In this document: piece by piece, positions 23,467-30,320 of the stretch
How positions within the stretch are numbered: position 1 is the stretch's first letter
Layout: each line of letters starts with the position of its first letter
NCBI GenBank assembly: GCA_017961575.1
Contig: JAGCXA010000009.1
Location: 1-32,088, forward strand
Length of the DNA: 32,088 nt
Direction: 5' to 3'
From: Clostridia bacterium
GTDB lineage: Bacteria > Bacillota > Clostridia > Oscillospirales > CAG-272
The notes under the pieces: model-generated
Seen by the model: the letters and a program-made list of their open reading frames with translations, nothing else
Database searches by the model: none
What the model was told of the DNA's origin: nothing
Position numbers and translations under genes: made by a program

Positions 23467-24948
23467 TCAGGCGTGATAGAGCCGTTTGCTCTGGTAGACC
23501 GGGTCGCAGGTGACGTTCATTCCGAGTTTGCGGAAAACGCCGTCGTCGACCGACGCGAGGATCACCGTCGAGTGGACTTCGCTCCCGCGCAGATCGTCGA
23601 GCGCCAGCAGCGCCTTCGCGACGATCGGGTCGGACGCCGAGCAGATCGAAAGCGCGATCAGCAGTTCGTCGGTGTGCATCCGCGGGTTGTGCGCGCCCAT
23701 GTGACCGACCTTCAACCTCTGCACCGCCTCGATGATCTCGGTGTTGATGATTTTATGCTCATCGGGGATGTCCGCCATCACCTTCATCGCGTTGATGAGC
23801 GCCGCCGACGCCGAGCCGAGAAGCGAACTGGTCTTTCCGGTCACCATCCGTCCGTCGGGCAACTCGATCGCGACGGCGGGAGCGCCCGTCCGTTCGGCGA
23901 CCGCGTGCGCGGGTCCGACGCATCTCCGGCTTTCGAGCGAAACGCCGACCGTCTTCATCAGAACGTCGATCTTCCGCACCTCGTTTTCGGAGCCGAGCCC
24001 GTTCGCGCGCTGGCATCTCGCCTTGTAGGCGCGGCGGATGATCTCCTCCTTCGCCGCCTCCGAGACCGCGTCGTCGTCGAAGATGGCGTAGCCCGCCATA
24101 TTGACGCCCATATCGGTCGGGGAGTTGTACGGACAGGTACCGTAGATGCGTTCGAGGATCGCTTTCAGAACCGGGAAAATCTCGACGTCGCGGTTGTAGT
24201 TGACGGCGGTCTCGCCGTAGGTTTCCAGATGGAAGGGGTCGATCATATTCACGTCGTCGAGGTCGGCGGTCGCCGCCTCGTAGGCGACGTTGACCGGGTG
24301 TTTCAGGGGCAGATTCCAGATCGGGAAGGTCTCGTATTTCGCGTAGCCCGCGCTGATCCCGCGCTTGTTCTCGTGATAGAGCTGCGAGAGGCAGGTCGCC
24401 ATCTTCCCGCTCCCGGGTCCCGGCGCCGTCACGACGACGAGCTGCCGCGTCGTTTCGATGTAATCGTTCTTGCCGTAGCCGTCGTCCGAGACGACGAGTT
24501 CGACGTCGGAGGGATAGTTCGGGATCGGATAGTGCCGGTACACCTTGATCCCCAGTTCCCCGAGCCGGGACGCGAAGGCGTCCGCCGTCCGCTGTCCGCT
24601 GTATTGGGTCAGCACCACCGACCCGATGTAGAGCCCGATCCCGCGGAAAGCGTCGATCAGGCGCATCACGTCGGCGTCGTAGGTGATCCCGAGGTCGGCG
24701 CGCCGCTTGTTCGCCTCGATGTGCGCCGCGCTGACGGCGATCACGATCTCCGCCTCGTCTTTCAGTTCGGCGAGCATCCGCACCTTAACGTCGGGAGCGA
24801 AACCGGGAAGAACGCGCGAAGCGTGGAAATCGTCGAAGAGTTTTCCGCCGAATTCAAGGTAGAGTTTGCCGTGGAACTGCTCGATCCGATCTTTGATTCT
24901 CTTGGATTGCAACCGGATATACTGGTCGTTGTTGAACCCCGTTTTCAT
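23467..24948 (-). CDS. DUF1846 family protein
   Basis: A 493-residue soluble protein matching the DUF1846 family by memory of its conserved text: FNNDQYIRLQSKRIKDRI at the start, LEFGGKLFDDFHASRVLPGF, QYSGQRTADAF, YNSPTDMGVNMAG, and HNPRMHTDELLIALSICS near the end. A P-loop-like GPGSGKMAT occurs at about residues 177-185, so nucleotide binding is plausible. Family members are about 490-505 residues long, with solved structures but no reaction that I can name with confidence. The ATG at 24948 is preceded by GGAAGCGGGAAG and matches the usual family start. It is transcribed alone from a good promoter. Confidence 0.85.
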   Translation of the reverse strand: MKTGFNNDQYIRLQSKRIKDRIEQFHGKLYLEFGGKLFDDFHASRVLPGFAPDVKVRMLAELKDEAEIVIAVSAAHIEANKRRADLGITYDADVMRLIDAFRGIGLYIGSVVLTQYSGQRTADAFASRLGELGIKVYRHYPIPNYPSDVELVVSDDGYGKNDYIETTRQLVVVTAPGPGSGKMATCLSQLYHENKRGISAGYAKYETFPIWNLPLKHPVNVAYEAATADLDDVNMIDPFHLETYGETAVNYNRDVEIFPVLKAILERIYGTCPYNSPTDMGVNMAGYAIFDDDAVSEAAKEEIIRRAYKARCQRANGLGSENEVRKIDVLMKTVGVSLESRRCVGPAHAVAERTGAPAVAIELPDGRMVTGKTSSLLGSASAALINAMKVMADIPDEHKIINTEIIEAVQRLKVGHMGAHNPRMHTDELLIALSICSASDPIVAKALLALDDLRGSEVHSTVILASVDDGVFRKLGMNVTCDPVYQSKRLYHA

Positions 24949-25000
24949 TCTTCCCGCTTCCTTTCGCAGGCGCACAAACGCGCGCAAAAACTACTTTTTT

Positions 25001-25029
25001 AGTATATCATTTTCAAAGAACGATTGCAA
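25001..25029 (-). promoter_or_regulatory. Sigma-A-type promoter of the DUF1846 gene
   Basis: On the minus strand, TTGCAA (25029-25024), 17-base spacer, TATACT (25006-25001). Confidence 0.78.
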
Positions 25030-25544
25030 GAGCGAAACGCAAAAAAGAAGAAAAAATTGTCCCGCGCCCACCCCGCGCGAAAAAAGCCGTTTTCTCCGTC
25101 CCGAAACTACCCGCAAAAAGGGAAATGACCGACCTTTTGCCCCACCCCTCCGGCAATTGCGCAATTGTTTCCAGCTTTATATGTTTCATTTCGTGGGATT
25201 TTTCCCCACTTAATTAAATTCGCATTCAAAAATACCGCATGACGGCCGTCATTTGCCGGCAACCGTCCCCCACTTTACAAAAGATCCGGTCGCCGTCCGG
25301 GCTCGTTCCGGGATCCCGTTTCCCCGGCGACTCGCGGCTTTCGATCCACCCTCTGGCGCTGTTCGCGCCTGTTTCGGTTCGTTTCGCGGTCTTCCGCGCT
25401 TTCATCATTGCCTTGTTCCCCACTCTGTTGGTTTCTATTCCTTATTTTCATTCGTTTGTGTGCAATTTATCCCCACTTTCTGCCCGTTTCGACTCCCACG
25501 CGCCCCATCCCGACGGAGCGCAAAATCTTTTTCTTGAAAAGCAC
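25030..25544. other. Non-coding stretch with two perfect 14-base palindromes
   Basis: No convincing gene lies between the DUF1846 promoter and the tRNA promoter: open frames here lack ribosome sites and family resemblance. The stretch contains two perfect palindromes, CAATTGCGCAATTG (25154-25167) and ATGACGGCCGTCAT (25239-25252), an inverted repeat GCAAAAAGG/CCTTTTGC (about 25113-25140), and four copies of a CCCCACT motif, near 25204, 25264, 25420 and 25471. No function is assigned. Confidence 0.5.
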
Positions 25545-25573
25545 TTTACTTTTGAAAAAAGATGTGCTATACT
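25545..25573 (+). promoter_or_regulatory. Sigma-A-type promoter of tRNA-Arg
   Basis: TTTACT (25545-25550), 17-base spacer, TATACT (25568-25573). The predicted start near 25580 gives a short 5' precursor before the mature tRNA. Confidence 0.7.
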
Positions 25574-25596
25574 ATTCAGGCATCAAAAAAAGCCAT

Positions 25597-25673
25597 CTAC
25601 CCGTAGCCCAGCTGGATAGCGCGTCAGACTCCGACTCTGAAGGTCGCAGGTTCGAATCCTGTCGGGTAGGCCA
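25597..25673 (+). tRNA. tRNA-Arg (anticodon CCG)
   Basis: Acceptor arms CTACCCG (25597-25603) and CGGGTAG (25663-25669), G discriminator, and an encoded CCA end (25671-25673). The anticodon stem TCAGA/TCTGA closes the seven-base loop CTCCGAC, giving anticodon CCG, which reads CGG. The T-arm is GCAGG-TTCGAAT-CCTGT. It is transcribed alone. Confidence 0.95.
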
Positions 25674-25713
25674 TAACAGGGATCCCCCTCCTCGTGAGGG
25701 GGATCCCTGTTAT
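25673..25713. repeat. Perfect 18-base-pair hairpin immediately after the tRNA
   Basis: Left arm 25673-25690 (starting ATAACAGGGATCC) is fully complementary to right arm 25696-25713, with a five-base loop. It begins at the A of the tRNA CCA end. There is no clean T-run afterwards (TTATCGTCTC), so it may act in termination, 3' processing or as a mobile palindromic unit. Confidence 0.8.
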
Positions 25714-25727
25714 CGTCTCTCCGTTCA

Positions 25728-25769
25728 ATTCGAACCTGCCGTATGTTTGCCGCGCCGCGGCAAACATAC
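25728..25769. repeat. Inverted copy of the tRNA T-arm followed by a 29-base palindrome
   Basis: ATTCGAACCTGC (25728-25739) is the exact reverse complement of the T-arm segment GCAGGTTCGAAT within the tRNA (25646-25657). It is followed by a near-perfect palindrome at 25741-25769, with 14-base arms starting GTATGTTTGCCGCG and a single central base. Confidence 0.75.
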
Positions 25770-25832
25770 CAGAACTCTCGCCATCCGTTTCCGCTCTCCT
25801 TCGTTCTTTGTCCGGCGAGAGTTGGCAGGTAG

Positions 25833-25963
25833 CGCCTCCGGCGCGTCGAATCCCCCTTGGAACTGTTCGCTTGCGCCGTCCGGAGGGTAGGGTGAACTCC
25901 CGCCCTCGACGGTCGGGAGTTCACCTCATCCGCCTCCGGCGCGTCGAATCCCCCTTTGGAACT
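25833..25963 (+). repeat. Pair of about 32-base direct repeats flanking a hairpin
   Basis: A segment starting CGCCTCCGGCGCGTCGAATC occurs at 25833-25864 and again at 25931-25963, with one T insertion. Between them, GGTGAACTCCCG (25891-25902) and CGGGAGTTCACC (25914-25925) form a perfect 12-base-pair stem. The repeat contains a TTCGA-like T-arm core in reverse (GTCGAATC). The surrounding 390 bases carry no credible gene. Confidence 0.75.
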
Positions 25964-25989
25964 TCCCTGCCGCCGCGCTTGCGCGTCGC

Positions 25990-26018
25990 TTGCTTTTTGG
26001 CGTCGGATCGGTTATAAT
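25990..26018 (+). promoter_or_regulatory. Sigma-A-type promoter of the five-gene redox operon
   Basis: TTGCTT (25990-25995), 17-base spacer, TATAAT (26013-26018). It lies directly after the second direct repeat. Confidence 0.7.
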
Positions 26019-26064
26019 AGTAGTAGTACAAAAACCCCGGTTCAGTAACAGTGAAGGATAGACG

Positions 26065-27063
26065 ATGAAAAAAGAAGAACTGAAACTCACCGCCGAATGG
26101 GACAAAACCTTTCCGAAAAGCGACAAAGTCGATCACGAAAAAGCGACCTTCGTCAACCGCTACGGCATCACGCTGGCGGCGGATCTTTACGTCCCGAAAA
26201 ACAAAAGCGGAAAGATGCCCGCGATTGCCGTCTGCGGTCCGTTCGGCGCGGTCAAGGAGCAATGCGCGGGGCTCTACGCGCAGACGATGGCGGAACGTGG
26301 CTACCTGACGCTTGCCTTCGATCCGTCGTTTACCGGCGAGAGCGGCGGCAACGTCCGCTGTATGGCGTCGCCCGACGTCAACACCGAGGACTTTATGGCG
26401 GCGGTGGATTACCTGTCCCTCCGTGAGGACGTCGACCCGGACGGGATCGGCGTTATCGGGATCTGCGGCTGGGGCGGAATGGCGCTCAATACGGCGGCGC
26501 TCGACACGCGCGTGAAGGCGACTGTCGCCGCGACGATGTACGATATGACCCGCGTCAACGCGAAGGGGTATTTTGACGCGGAGGACAGCGAAGAGGCGCG
26601 CTACCGCAAAAAAGCCGCCTTGTGCGCGCAGCGGCTGAAAGATCTTGCAAACGGCTCCTATCAAGTTGGCGGCGGGGTGGTCGATCCGCTGCCCGCGGAC
26701 GTGCCCTTTTTCGTCAAGGATTACTATGATTACTACAAAACGCCGCGCGGTTATCATCCCCGCTCGCTCAACTCGAACGGCGGATGGAACGTGATCGGCT
26801 GCGAGTCGTTCCTCAATCAGCCGATCTTGCAGTATTCAAACGAGATCCGCTCCGCCGTTCTGATCGTTCACGGCGAAAAGGCGCACTCCCTCTATTTCGG
26901 TCGCGACGCCTACGAGAATATGATCCGGGACAGTAAATATACGGATAATAAGGATTTGCTGATCGTCGCGGGCGCGGTGCACACCGACCTCTACGACGGA
27001 GGCGGGAAAAACGCGATCCCGTTTGACAAGATTGACGCGTTTATGAGGAGATACCTGAAATGA
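26065..27063 (+). CDS. Alpha/beta-hydrolase-fold protein with GICGWGG nucleophile region
   Basis: A 332-residue cytoplasmic protein of the alpha/beta-hydrolase superfamily, closest in pattern to dienelactone-hydrolase or YcjY-like members. Visible elements are GITLAADLYVPKN, an oxyanion-side VCGPFGAVKEQ, FDPSFTGESGG, the nucleophile-elbow region IGICGWGGMAL (131-141), and a late HGEKAHS and GAVHTDLYD supplying acid and histidine. There is no GxSxG; Cys134 occupies the nucleophile position and a Trp follows two residues on. It is either a Cys-nucleophile hydrolase or not a conventional hydrolase. ATG 26065 follows GTGAAGGATAG. It opens the operon and overlaps the lipoprotein gene by four bases. 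Confidence 0.85.
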   Translation: MKKEELKLTAEWDKTFPKSDKVDHEKATFVNRYGITLAADLYVPKNKSGKMPAIAVCGPFGAVKEQCAGLYAQTMAERGYLTLAFDPSFTGESGGNVRCMASPDVNTEDFMAAVDYLSLREDVDPDGIGVIGICGWGGMALNTAALDTRVKATVAATMYDMTRVNAKGYFDAEDSEEARYRKKAALCAQRLKDLANGSYQVGGGVVDPLPADVPFFVKDYYDYYKTPRGYHPRSLNSNGGWNVIGCESFLNQPILQYSNEIRSAVLIVHGEKAHSLYFGRDAYENMIRDSKYTDNKDLLIVAGAVHTDLYDGGGKNAIPFDKIDAFMRRYLK

Positions 27064-27581
27064 GCAGGGCGCCGGTCCGATCCCGTAATCTTCTCCTCGT
27101 CGTCGCGCTCTGCCTGACGATCCTTCTCGCCGGGTGCGGAGCGGCACCGACGCAGACGGCGGCGACGAGCGAAAAAAGCGGACCCGCGGGCGAACCGACG
27201 GAGCCCGGAACAAAGGAGGAAACGACCGTGAACGGTACGATGAAACTGTTTATCGGTGACGTCGAAGTCCCCGTCGCGTGGCTGGAAAACGAATCGGTCG
27301 CGGCGCTGAAAGAACTGGCGAAGGGCGGCTTGACCGTCGAGGCGTCCGCATACGGCGGATTCGAGCAAGTCGGATCCCTCGGACGAAGTCTTCCGCGAAA
27401 CGACGTCGAGACGACGACGGCGGCGGGCGATATCGTGCTCTACTCCGGGGATCAGATCGTCGTGTTTTACGGTTCCAACACGTGGCGCTACACGCGGCTG
27501 GGGCATATCGGACTCTCGCAGGCGGAGTTGACCGACCTGCTCGCCAAAGAAAACGTCATCATATCGCTGCAAAGCGAATAA
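27060..27581 (+). CDS. Lipoprotein with cyclophilin-like domain
   Basis: A 173-residue exported lipoprotein. The signal peptide ends in the lipobox LLAGC with Cys26, followed by a Thr/Ala/Glu-rich linker to about residue 58. The remaining part, from MKLFIGDVEVPVAW, is the cyclophilin-like small beta-barrel family: ASAYGGFEQVGSLGRSLPRND, TTTAAGDIVLYSGDQIVVFYGSNTWRYTRLG. This family resembles cyclophilin in fold but has no proven peptidyl-prolyl isomerase activity. It starts at ATG 27060 overlapping the previous stop (ATGA), which suggests coupling. In other Clostridia similar proteins occur near flavin and alpha/beta-hydrolase genes (recollection). Confidence 0.85.
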   Translation: MSRAPVRSRNLLLVVALCLTILLAGCGAAPTQTAATSEKSGPAGEPTEPGTKEETTVNGTMKLFIGDVEVPVAWLENESVAALKELAKGGLTVEASAYGGFEQVGSLGRSLPRNDVETTTAAGDIVLYSGDQIVVFYGSNTWRYTRLGHIGLSQAELTDLLAKENVIISLQSE

Positions 27582-27593
27582 AGGAGAAAAGAA

Positions 27594-28157
27594 ATGAAGA
27601 AACAGATCAAAACGACCGAAGCAATCTTTCCGATGCCGGTGCTTCTCATCTCGACTTTCAACGAGGACGGGAGCGTCGACGTGATGAACGCGGCGTGGGG
27701 CACGATGCTCGCCCGCGATATGGTCGCGCTCAACCTGACCGAAACGCACACCACCGTAAAGAACGTCAAGGCGCGCGGGGGGTTCGTCGTGCATATCGCC
27801 GACGCGAAGCACGTCGTCGAGGCGGATTGGTTCGGCTGCGTACACGGAAGCGCCGATCACGACAAATTCAAAAAGTCGGGCTTGACCTTTGAAAAATCGA
27901 CGCTCATCGACGCGCCGATCATCAACGAACTACCGATCGCGATGGAATGTGCGTTCGTCGAATATCAGAACGACGAGACCGGGATCGGCGTGATCGGCAA
28001 GGTCCTCCGCACGACGGTCGAGGAAACCAAAATGAAGGACGGAAAGGTCGACGTCGACGCGCTCGAAGCGATCGCGTTCGATCCCTACACCCACGGCTAT
28101 TACAAGGTCGGAGGCAGAGTCGGAGAGGCGTTCAAGGACGGCTTGAAACTGAAATGA
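27594..28157 (+). CDS. Flavin reductase-like (flavoredoxin-type) protein
   Basis: A 187-residue FMN-binding split-barrel protein. Typical features are the N-terminal PMPVLLISTFNEDGSVDVMNAAWGTM, then VALNLTETHTTVKNVKARGGFVVHI, and IDAPIINELPIAMECAFVEY. Members bind FMN and transfer electrons or reduce flavin with NAD(P)H. No partner oxidase is in the window, though an ABM-fold protein follows. ATG 27594 is preceded by AAAGGAG. It overlaps the ABM-fold gene by four bases (ATGA). Confidence 0.85.
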   Translation: MKKQIKTTEAIFPMPVLLISTFNEDGSVDVMNAAWGTMLARDMVALNLTETHTTVKNVKARGGFVVHIADAKHVVEADWFGCVHGSADHDKFKKSGLTFEKSTLIDAPIINELPIAMECAFVEYQNDETGIGVIGKVLRTTVEETKMKDGKVDVDALEAIAFDPYTHGYYKVGGRVGEAFKDGLKLK

Positions 28158-28483
28158 AGAGCGTTACGGTCAATCTGTACTACACCGGACGGAACGGGTC
28201 TGCCCGCGCCTTCGTAAACGAAATGACCGAAAGCGGGATCGTCGACGCGATCCGAGGGGAAAAGGGCAACCTGCGGTACGCCTATTTCTTCTCCGCGGAC
28301 GATCCGGAAACGGTGCTGCTGATCGATTCGTGGGACGGTCAGGCGGCGTTGGATCGGCACCACGCAAGTCCGCTGATGGCACGGATCGCGGCGCTTCGCG
28401 AGAAATACGATCTGCGCACGAGAGCGGAGCGTTTCGTCCCGTCGGAGGGGGAACCCTCGGACGAACGGTATCTCCGAAAATAA
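28154..28483 (+). CDS. Antibiotic biosynthesis monooxygenase (ABM)-fold protein
   Basis: A 109-residue protein with the dimeric alpha/beta-barrel pattern of ABM or YgiN-like proteins: VTVNLYYTGRNGSARAFVNEM at the start, EKGNLRYAYFFSADDPETVLLIDSWDGQAALDRHHASP in the middle. The DSWDGQAALDRHHAS segment is characteristic. Such proteins can be quinol monooxygenases or have no known activity. ATG 28154 overlaps the flavin reductase-like stop by four bases. Its C-terminal 30 residues (ERFVPSEGEPSDERYLRK) are charged and probably flexible. Confidence 0.78.
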   Translation: MKSVTVNLYYTGRNGSARAFVNEMTESGIVDAIRGEKGNLRYAYFFSADDPETVLLIDSWDGQAALDRHHASPLMARIAALREKYDLRTRAERFVPSEGEPSDERYLRK

Positions 28484-28498
28484 GAAAAGAGGTCGGTT

Positions 28499-29038
28499 AT
28501 GAAGGAGAAAATCGTACAGACCGCGAGCAGGGCTCTTCAAAACGGGGACTATCCCTTGCCGGAGGTAACGATGACGCAAACGAACGAATCCGCCGCGCTC
28601 CGTGATCTGCCCGAACTGATGCGCGGGCTGCTTTCGGGCGAGAGCGACGAGATCGCGCTGCTCTCGAACGCCGCCGCGCTGATCTATGATACCGTCCCCG
28701 ACCTGAACTGGGCGGGATTCTACCGTCTGGCGGGCGGCGGGCTGATTCTCGGTCCGTTCCAGGGCAAACCCGCCTGCGTGCGGATCGCCGCGGGACGCGG
28801 CGTCTGCGGACGCGCAATTGAAACCGACGCGCCGATCGTCGTCGCCGACGTTCGCGCCTTCCCGGATCATATCGCCTGCGACGCCGCGTCGGCGTCCGAG
28901 ATGGTCGTCCCGCTCCACCGCGCGGACGGCGCGCTCTTCGGCGTGCTCGACCTCGACAGCGCGACCCCCGACCGCTTCGCCCCCATCGCCGAAACGATCC
29001 TGCAAACCGCAAGGGCGATTGAAGAGGCGCTGGGGTGA
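28499..29038 (+). CDS. msrC: Free methionine-R-sulfoxide reductase (fRMsr, GAF domain)
   Basis: A GAF-domain enzyme that reduces free methionine-R-sulfoxide in the cytoplasm. The family signature is clear: DLNWAGFYRL, LILGPFQGKPACVRIAAGRGVCGRA, VADVRAFPDHIACDAASASEMVVPL. It includes the three cysteines (in PAC, GVC and IAC) used for catalysis and recycling. Two starts are possible: ATG 28499 (179 residues, GAGGT five bases upstream) and ATG 28571 (155 residues, GGAGGT just upstream), the latter giving the usual family length. I record the longer form. It is the last gene of the operon and is followed by a terminator. Confidence 0.9.
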   Translation: MKEKIVQTASRALQNGDYPLPEVTMTQTNESAALRDLPELMRGLLSGESDEIALLSNAAALIYDTVPDLNWAGFYRLAGGGLILGPFQGKPACVRIAAGRGVCGRAIETDAPIVVADVRAFPDHIACDAASASEMVVPLHRADGALFGVLDLDSATPDRFAPIAETILQTARAIEEALG

Positions 29039-29055
29039 GCGACCGCATAAAAAGA

Positions 29056-29085
29056 AAAGCCGGAGTTTCCGGCTTTCTTTTTTTC
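29056..29085 (+). terminator. Terminator of the five-gene redox operon
   Basis: Perfect stem AAAGCCGGA (29056-29064) and TCCGGCTTT (29068-29076), then CTTTTTTTC. Confidence 0.85.
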
Positions 29086-29114
29086 GGATCTGTTCCGGCA
29101 GACGCGACCGCGAT

Positions 29115-30155
29115 TCAAAAGCACCGCGCGCGGCGCAAGCCGCCCTTGCATTCCTCGATCTTCCCGCATCGGTAGCAGAGTTCGTTGTCGCAGGAAACGC
29201 AGCCGGAATCGAAGAAGGAGCGGACGTTCGAGACGGTCGTTTCGGCGATCCTGCCGAGCGCCTCCTCGGTCAAAAACCCCTGGTGCGAGGTGACGATGAC
29301 GTTCGTCATCGAGATCAGGCGGGCGAGAAGGTCGTCGTCGAGGATATGCCCCGACAGGTCGTTGAAAAAGACGTCCGCCTCCTCCTCGTAGACGTCGAGA
29401 CAGGCGGCGCCGATCTTTCTCGCCTTGATCCCGTCGAGCAGCGCCTCGGCGTCGACAAGCGCGCCGCGGGACGTGTTGAGCAGCACGACCCCGCGCTTCA
29501 TTTTTCCGATCGCTTCCGCGTCGACGAGGTGGCGGGTCTCCGGGGTCAGGGGGCAATGGAGCGAGATCACGTCCGAGACGGCGAACAGTTCGTCGAGCGA
29601 GACGTACGCGATCCCGGACTCCTGCGCCGGGTACGGATCGAAAGCGACGATCCGCATCCCGAAGCCGCGGCAGATCCCGGCGAAAATGCGCCCGATCTTC
29701 CCGGTTCCGACGATCCCGACCGTCTTGCCGTGCAGTTCCGTCCCGGTCAAGCCGACCAGCGAAAAGTTGAAGTCGCGGGTGCGATCGTACGCCTTATGGA
29801 TCCGGCGGAGCGAGGTCAGAAGAAGCGCCGCCGTATGCTCGGCGACGGCGTAGGGCGAGTACGCCGGGACGTGCGCGACGTGGACGCGCCCGAAGGCGTG
29901 GGACAGATCGACGTTGTTATATCCGGCGGAGCGAAGCGCGACGAGTCCGATCCCCGCGTCGCGGAGTCGGTCGATCACCGCCGCGTTCACCTCGTCGTTG
30001 ACGAACACGCAGACCGCGTCGCACCCGCGCGCCAGATCCGCCGTGTCGGCGTTCAGTTTGGTTTCAAAGAAGCGGAACTCCACTCCCTTCTCGCCCCCCT
30101 CCCGTTCAAACGCCGCTCTGTCGTAGGGTTTTGTGTCAAAAAACGCGATTTTCAT
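29115..30155 (-). CDS. D-lactate dehydrogenase-like 2-hydroxyacid dehydrogenase with Cys-rich tail
   Basis: A 346-residue NAD-dependent enzyme of the D-2-hydroxyacid dehydrogenase family. The nucleotide-binding motif is GIVGTGKIGRIFA (about 149-161); the catalytic Arg, Glu and His appear in NTSRGALVD, DVYEEEADVF and TSHQGFLTEEAL. RSAGYNNVDL and YSPYAVAEHTAALLL match D-lactate dehydrogenases, which reduce pyruvate to D-lactate in fermentation. The C-terminus extends beyond SNVRSFFDSG by about 28 residues carrying six cysteines, including CVSC and CYRC, suggestive of a metal site. ATG 30155 follows GGGGAG. I could not identify a clear promoter in the 97 bases before the TrpB2 terminator. Confidence 0.9.
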   Translation of the reverse strand: MKIAFFDTKPYDRAAFEREGGEKGVEFRFFETKLNADTADLARGCDAVCVFVNDEVNAAVIDRLRDAGIGLVALRSAGYNNVDLSHAFGRVHVAHVPAYSPYAVAEHTAALLLTSLRRIHKAYDRTRDFNFSLVGLTGTELHGKTVGIVGTGKIGRIFAGICRGFGMRIVAFDPYPAQESGIAYVSLDELFAVSDVISLHCPLTPETRHLVDAEAIGKMKRGVVLLNTSRGALVDAEALLDGIKARKIGAACLDVYEEEADVFFNDLSGHILDDDLLARLISMTNVIVTSHQGFLTEEALGRIAETTVSNVRSFFDSGCVSCDNELCYRCGKIEECKGGLRRARCF

Positions 30156-30184
30156 AACAGTCTCCCCTTTTGTATCCGTTTTCG

Positions 30185-30204
30185 CGGGGAGACGCCCCTC
30201 CCCG
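30185..30204. promoter_or_regulatory. Inverted repeat upstream of the dehydrogenase gene
   Basis: CGGGGAG (30185-30191) and CTCCCCG (30198-30204) with a six-base loop. It may be a leader hairpin or operator; it does not match the Rex consensus (TTGTGAA-N4-TTCACAA). Confidence 0.4.
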
Positions 30205-30251
30205 ACTCACCGTTCTTATTGTCCCGCTTTTCCGGCGGGGCATACCGCGCC

Positions 30252-30293
30252 CGAAAATAAAAAACCGCGCGTGCAGGTGATCTGCACGCGCGG
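30252..30293 (-). terminator. Terminator of trpB2
   Basis: Perfect 12-base-pair stem CCGCGCGTGCAG (30265-30276) and CTGCACGCGCGG (30282-30293), followed on the minus strand by TTTTTTATTTTC. It separates trpB2 from the dehydrogenase gene. Confidence 0.88.
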
Positions 30294-30320
30294 CGCGTTT
30301 TGCGCGGGTTTGCGAGGGAA

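Noticed and set aside
25204..25480. CCCCACT motifs as possible DnaA boxes or replication origin
   Set aside because: They differ from TTATCCACA, spacing is irregular, and no dnaA, dnaN or rep gene is nearby.
25239..25619. Open frames of 126 and 94 residues in the spacer before the tRNA
   Set aside because: No ribosome binding site, no recognisable family, and one runs into the tRNA gene.
25673..25713. The 18-base-pair hairpin as a normal Rho-independent terminator for the tRNA
   Set aside because: No T-run follows the stem; termination is possible but not shown, so it is listed as a repeat.
25583..25924. 113-residue minus-strand frame containing DRIRTCDLQSRSLTRYPAGL
   Set aside because: This is the well-known false protein produced by translating the reverse strand of a tRNA-Arg gene.
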